Source: an uncultured Bacteroidota bacterium
Lineage (GTDB): Bacteria > Bacteroidota > Bacteroidia > Chitinophagales > Chitinophagaceae
Assembly (NCBI GenBank): GCA_937928385.1
Contig: CALEZD010000079.1
Coordinates: 38,783-102,782 of the forward strand
Direction of reading: 5' to 3'
DNA: 64,000 bases
Shown one piece after another: positions 61,494 through 64,000 of this stretch. Numbering within the stretch: position 1 is the stretch's first letter; each line of letters starts with the position of its first letter. Position numbers and translations under genes: made by a program. The notes under the pieces were generated by a model, which was not told the DNA's origin, made no database searches, and worked only from the letters and a program-made list of their open reading frames with translations.

Positions 61494-63016
61494 TCTATCA
61501 ATATAGTTCCTGTCATTTCTTTTGGTACAGGCAGGCCCATTACTTTGAGTATAGTAGGCGCTATGTCCCCTAATTTTCCGGGCCTTACCACGCCATTGTA
61601 ATCATTTGAAATAATAAACAGTGGTACGGGGTTAAGCGTATGCGCTGTGTTGGGTGAACCGTCTTCATTGATTAAATAATCGGAGTTGCCATGGTCGGCT
61701 GTCAGGAAGACCGTGTACCCCTTTTCTACGGCTAATGGTACTATTTGTGCTACGCAATCATCCACCGTTTCCGCAGCTTTGATAGCCGCCGCCCACACAC
61801 CGGTATGGCCTACCATATCGGCATTGGCAAAGTTGAGGCAAATAAAGTCTGCAGATTGTTGTGCTATTTCCGGCAATATCGCAGCCGTTATCTCGTGGGC
61901 ACTCATTTCCGGTTTCAGGTCGTAAGTGGGCACATCTTTGGGAGATGGCAGCATAATACGGCTTTCGCCGGCAAATTCTTTTTCCCTCCCGCCGGAGAAG
62001 AAGAATGTGACATGCGGGTATTTTTCAGTTTCAGCAATGCGTATTTGTGTCTTTCCCTGCTGTTCCAGTACTTCGCCCAGGGTATTATTCAGGTTGTCAT
62101 TACGGAAGATAACTCCTACGTTTTTGTAGGTCTTATCATATTCCGTCATCGTTACATAATGCAGGTTAAGTGGTTGCATTTGCTGCTCCGGGAACGCTTG
62201 TTGTGTAAGCGCTACGGTAACTTCCCTGCACCTGTCTGTGCGAAAGTTAAAACAAAGTACTACATCACCTTCTTTGATGGTAGCGAGTGGAGTGCCATTG
62301 TTGTCAGTAACTATTATAGGGTGTATAAACTCGTCGGTAATGCCATTATCATAAGACTGTTGTATGGCTGCCAGCGCATCAGTAGTTTTGTGCCCTATGC
62401 CTTGTGTCAGTGCATCATAAGATAGTTTTACCCTTTCCCAGCGTTTATCCCGGTCCATAGCATAATACCTGCCGCATACTGATGCCAGCTGTGCACCTGT
62501 TTGTCGCAGGTGCGCCTGTAAGTCAACCAGGTAATCGTAACCGCCTTTAGGGTCTGTATCTCTTCCATCGGTAAAGGCATGTACAGCCACCCGTGGCACG
62601 TTATGTTCCCGGGCCAGGGTACACAAAGTCTTCAGGTGGTTGATATGCGAGTGTACGCCCCCATCGCTCACCAGTCCTATGTAGTGCAATGTCCTGCCTT
62701 CTGCTTTTGCTGCTTCAAATGCATTAAGTAATACCTGGTTCCGCGCCAGCTCACCCTCACGTATAGCTACATGGATACGCTGTAGTTCCTGGTACACTAT
62801 GCGGCCGGCACCTATGTTCAGGTGGCCTACTTCAGAGTTGCCCATTTGTCCGTCGGGCAGGCCTACCGCTTCTCCGCAGGTTACGAGTTCTGTATTGGGG
62901 TATCGGGTATATAATGAATCTACAAAAGGGGTATTTGCATTTTTTATGGCATCCGCTTCGGGCACTTTGCCGTGGCCCCACCCATCCATTATGATGAGCA
63001 ATACTTTTTTTGACAT
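61490..63016 (-). CDS. gpmI: 2,3-bisphosphoglycerate-independent phosphoglycerate mutase
   Basis: A 508-aa phosphoglycerate mutase with the catalytic Ser in LPDGQMGNSEVGHLNIGAGR (about residues 54-73) and metal sites in IMDGWGHGK and LTADHGNSDYL. It interconverts 3- and 2-phosphoglycerate in glycolysis. The promoter TTTG-N21-TAATTTTG ends 5 nt before the ATG, so the mRNA is likely leaderless or nearly so. Convergent with the EnvC-like gene. Confidence 0.97.
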   Translation of the reverse strand: MSKKVLLIIMDGWGHGKVPEADAIKNANTPFVDSLYTRYPNTELVTCGEAVGLPDGQMGNSEVGHLNIGAGRIVYQELQRIHVAIREGELARNQVLLNAFEAAKAEGRTLHYIGLVSDGGVHSHINHLKTLCTLAREHNVPRVAVHAFTDGRDTDPKGGYDYLVDLQAHLRQTGAQLASVCGRYYAMDRDKRWERVKLSYDALTQGIGHKTTDALAAIQQSYDNGITDEFIHPIIVTDNNGTPLATIKEGDVVLCFNFRTDRCREVTVALTQQAFPEQQMQPLNLHYVTMTEYDKTYKNVGVIFRNDNLNNTLGEVLEQQGKTQIRIAETEKYPHVTFFFSGGREKEFAGESRIMLPSPKDVPTYDLKPEMSAHEITAAILPEIAQQSADFICLNFANADMVGHTGVWAAAIKAAETVDDCVAQIVPLAVEKGYTVFLTADHGNSDYLINEDGSPNTAHTLNPVPLFIISNDYNGVVRPGKLGDIAPTILKVMGLPVPKEMTGTILID

Positions 63017-63021
63017 GGATG

Positions 63022-63054
63022 CAAAATTACACTTTGCGCCTGACAGTAGCCAAA
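63022..63054 (-). promoter_or_regulatory. Promoter of gpmI (TTTG and TAATTTTG, 21-nt spacing)
   Basis: On the minus strand TTTG (63054-63051), 21-nt spacer and TAATTTTG (63029-63022) fit the Bacteroidota -33/-7 consensus. The ATG follows after only 5 nt. Confidence 0.65.
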
Positions 63055-63059
63055 TTCTC

Positions 63060-63806
63060 TTAATAGGTTATTTCCCGCACCGCGATCCTGTTCATTTTTC
63101 CGTTCCAGGTTTCTGTACTCCTGGTAAAGTTGTGATACTTATCATATACATATTCCGTATTAATAACCGCAAGGTCGCCATCTTCTACATTATAAGACTC
63201 AGCATGTACAGGGTTCCCATGAATGTCATAAGTTATTGTAGTAGTGTTTACCAGTTCCCCCTGTTCATTGTAATTGTCTTCTTTTATAACATGCTCATGG
63301 TCATGATAGGCATATACTGACCTCATGCGTATGGTGTCTTTATAATAATACAGGCGTTCTGAAATTCTGCCGCTTATGTCTCTCAGCAATTTTCCGTATC
63401 CGTTCGGCCTTTCTCCGTCTTTTATAATAATGATATTGCTATCAGGCAGAATAACAACTTGTTTTTTTACTACGGAGTGATGATATTGATATAGCTGGCC
63501 TGTAAAGGTGCTGATTGTATCATTTTCAGGCAGCAGGCTATGGGTGATTGAGTGTTCGTCCGCAGTGTATATGGTACTTTTTCTGTCTTTTTCCCTATAC
63601 CGGGTTATAGTCCTCACCTGTTTGTCGTAATCGTAATCAATAATCCAGTACCAATGAGGTTTGCCATTTTCGCCCTCTGACAAGTAATAGAGTTTCACTT
63701 GTTTCGGGTTACCGTTAAACCTGAACTGGTCAGCATACATAGATACTTCTTGGGCAGAAACGGCATAGCCAATAGCGGTGATTGTTAATATGAACAGATA
63801 TTTCAT
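63060..63806 (-). CDS. Secreted protein of unknown function with RHS/YD-like strands
   Basis: About 248 aa from ATG 63806 (MKYLFILTITAIGYAVSAQ), a signal peptide; 12 codons of extra reading before it are not conserved in type. The mature part has repeats of the form YDIHGNPV, YDKYHNFTRS, YNEQGELVNT, which resemble the YD/RHS-like strands of short Bacteroidota secreted proteins. No function assigned. A TTA-rich 24-bp palindrome lies 62 nt upstream. Confidence 0.6.
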   Translation of the reverse strand: MKYLFILTITAIGYAVSAQEVSMYADQFRFNGNPKQVKLYYLSEGENGKPHWYWIIDYDYDKQVRTITRYREKDRKSTIYTADEHSITHSLLPENDTISTFTGQLYQYHHSVVKKQVVILPDSNIIIIKDGERPNGYGKLLRDISGRISERLYYYKDTIRMRSVYAYHDHEHVIKEDNYNEQGELVNTTTITYDIHGNPVHAESYNVEDGDLAVINTEYVYDKYHNFTRSTETWNGKMNRIAVREITY

Positions 63807-63867
63807 AAGCCGGGTGTAATAGACACTATGAATATAACACATTTATCTATGTTCCGTACATATAAAT

Positions 63868-63891
63868 ACCATATAAATATATTTATATGGT
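63868..63891. promoter_or_regulatory. Perfect 24-bp AT-rich palindrome
   Basis: ACCATATAAATA and its exact inverse TATTTATATGGT meet without a loop. It lies 62 nt upstream of the secreted-protein gene on the minus strand. It may be an operator or the start of a bidirectional stem. The remaining 110 nt to the window end show no gene. Confidence 0.55.
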
Positions 63892-64000
63892 GGTTGATAT
63901 AAAGGAATTAGATGTTTTTTATAAATTGCACTTTCTCGCTATGTTGGCGAAAGGTTTGGTTGGCTTTTTTATATTAATTTAGCGTATTAAAGTCTTTGGA

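Noticed and set aside
1..64000. tRNA, rRNA or CRISPR loci
   Set aside because: No cloverleaf with a TTCRA arm, no rRNA-like segment and no regularly spaced repeat-spacer array was seen. The S23 gene is not inside an rRNA gene here.

Overview
This window is chromosomal DNA of a gliding-type Bacteroidota, most likely in or near the Chitinophagaceae. The evidence is GldH, a giant SprB-repeat adhesin with a type B T9SS sorting domain, a DUF1800/DUF1501 pair with a type A T9SS tail, a DUF5606 protein, an UpxY antiterminator, and several sites matching the Bacteroidota -7 element TAnnTTTG. I see no rRNA, tRNA or CRISPR array.

Region 1 (1-15.9 kb, minus strand) is a surface polysaccharide locus. 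Read in the direction of transcription it holds a CBS-nucleotidyltransferase (PtmE-like), a winged-helix/nucleotidyltransferase regulator, UpxY, a Wza-like exporter, a Wzc-like tyrosine kinase, a UDP-sugar dehydrogenase, a WbpD-like acetyltransferase, a Wzx flippase, two GT4 glycosyltransferases, an asparagine-synthase-like protein, an MBOAT acyltransferase, a DltD/AlgX-like protein and the start of a carbamoyltransferase that runs off the window. A candidate promoter followed at once by a perfect 13-bp hairpin lies just before the regulator.

Region 2 (15.9-20.5 kb) is an accessory, repeat-rich island. It carries a terminase-small-subunit-like gene, a REP-associated tyrosine transposase with inverted REP ends, and two secreted proteins of unknown function. 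A 44-bp direct repeat brackets the transposase and the two secreted genes. The island separates the PtmE-like gene from a second polysaccharide block (20.5-25.2 kb) with a LegC-type aminotransferase, an SDR epimerase, a CpsB/YwqE-type phosphatase and a divergent second flippase.

Region 3 (25.4-44.5 kb) holds the 1519-aa SprB-repeat adhesin, DUF5606, an RsuA/RluB pseudouridine synthase, an amidohydrolase, the DUF1800/DUF1501 pair, ArfB, a membrane protein, a Mg-chelatase-like AAA+ ATPase, a putative metallopeptidase, an ArsC-family protein, and the two subunits of a 3-oxoacid CoA-transferase. The CoA-transferase subunits are pushed apart by a four-helix-bundle (S23) gene flanked by inverted AT/GCG repeats, which looks like a small insertion cassette.

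Region 4 (44.5-64 kb) has uvrB behind a long leader with a His-rich start and a strong terminator hairpin, an AT-rich HNH endonuclease gene, a GNAT protein, a DHFR-family protein, a partial Bat-like DUF58/BatD/VWA operon, a lipoprotein-deacetylase-glycosyltransferase-RNase HII run, an orphan histidine kinase, GldH, YicC, an EnvC-like protein with a degenerate LytM domain, phosphoglycerate mutase GpmI and a secreted protein. The most noteworthy items are the S23 cassette, the RAYT/REP island, the His-rich leader before uvrB and the capsule regulator's hairpin leader.
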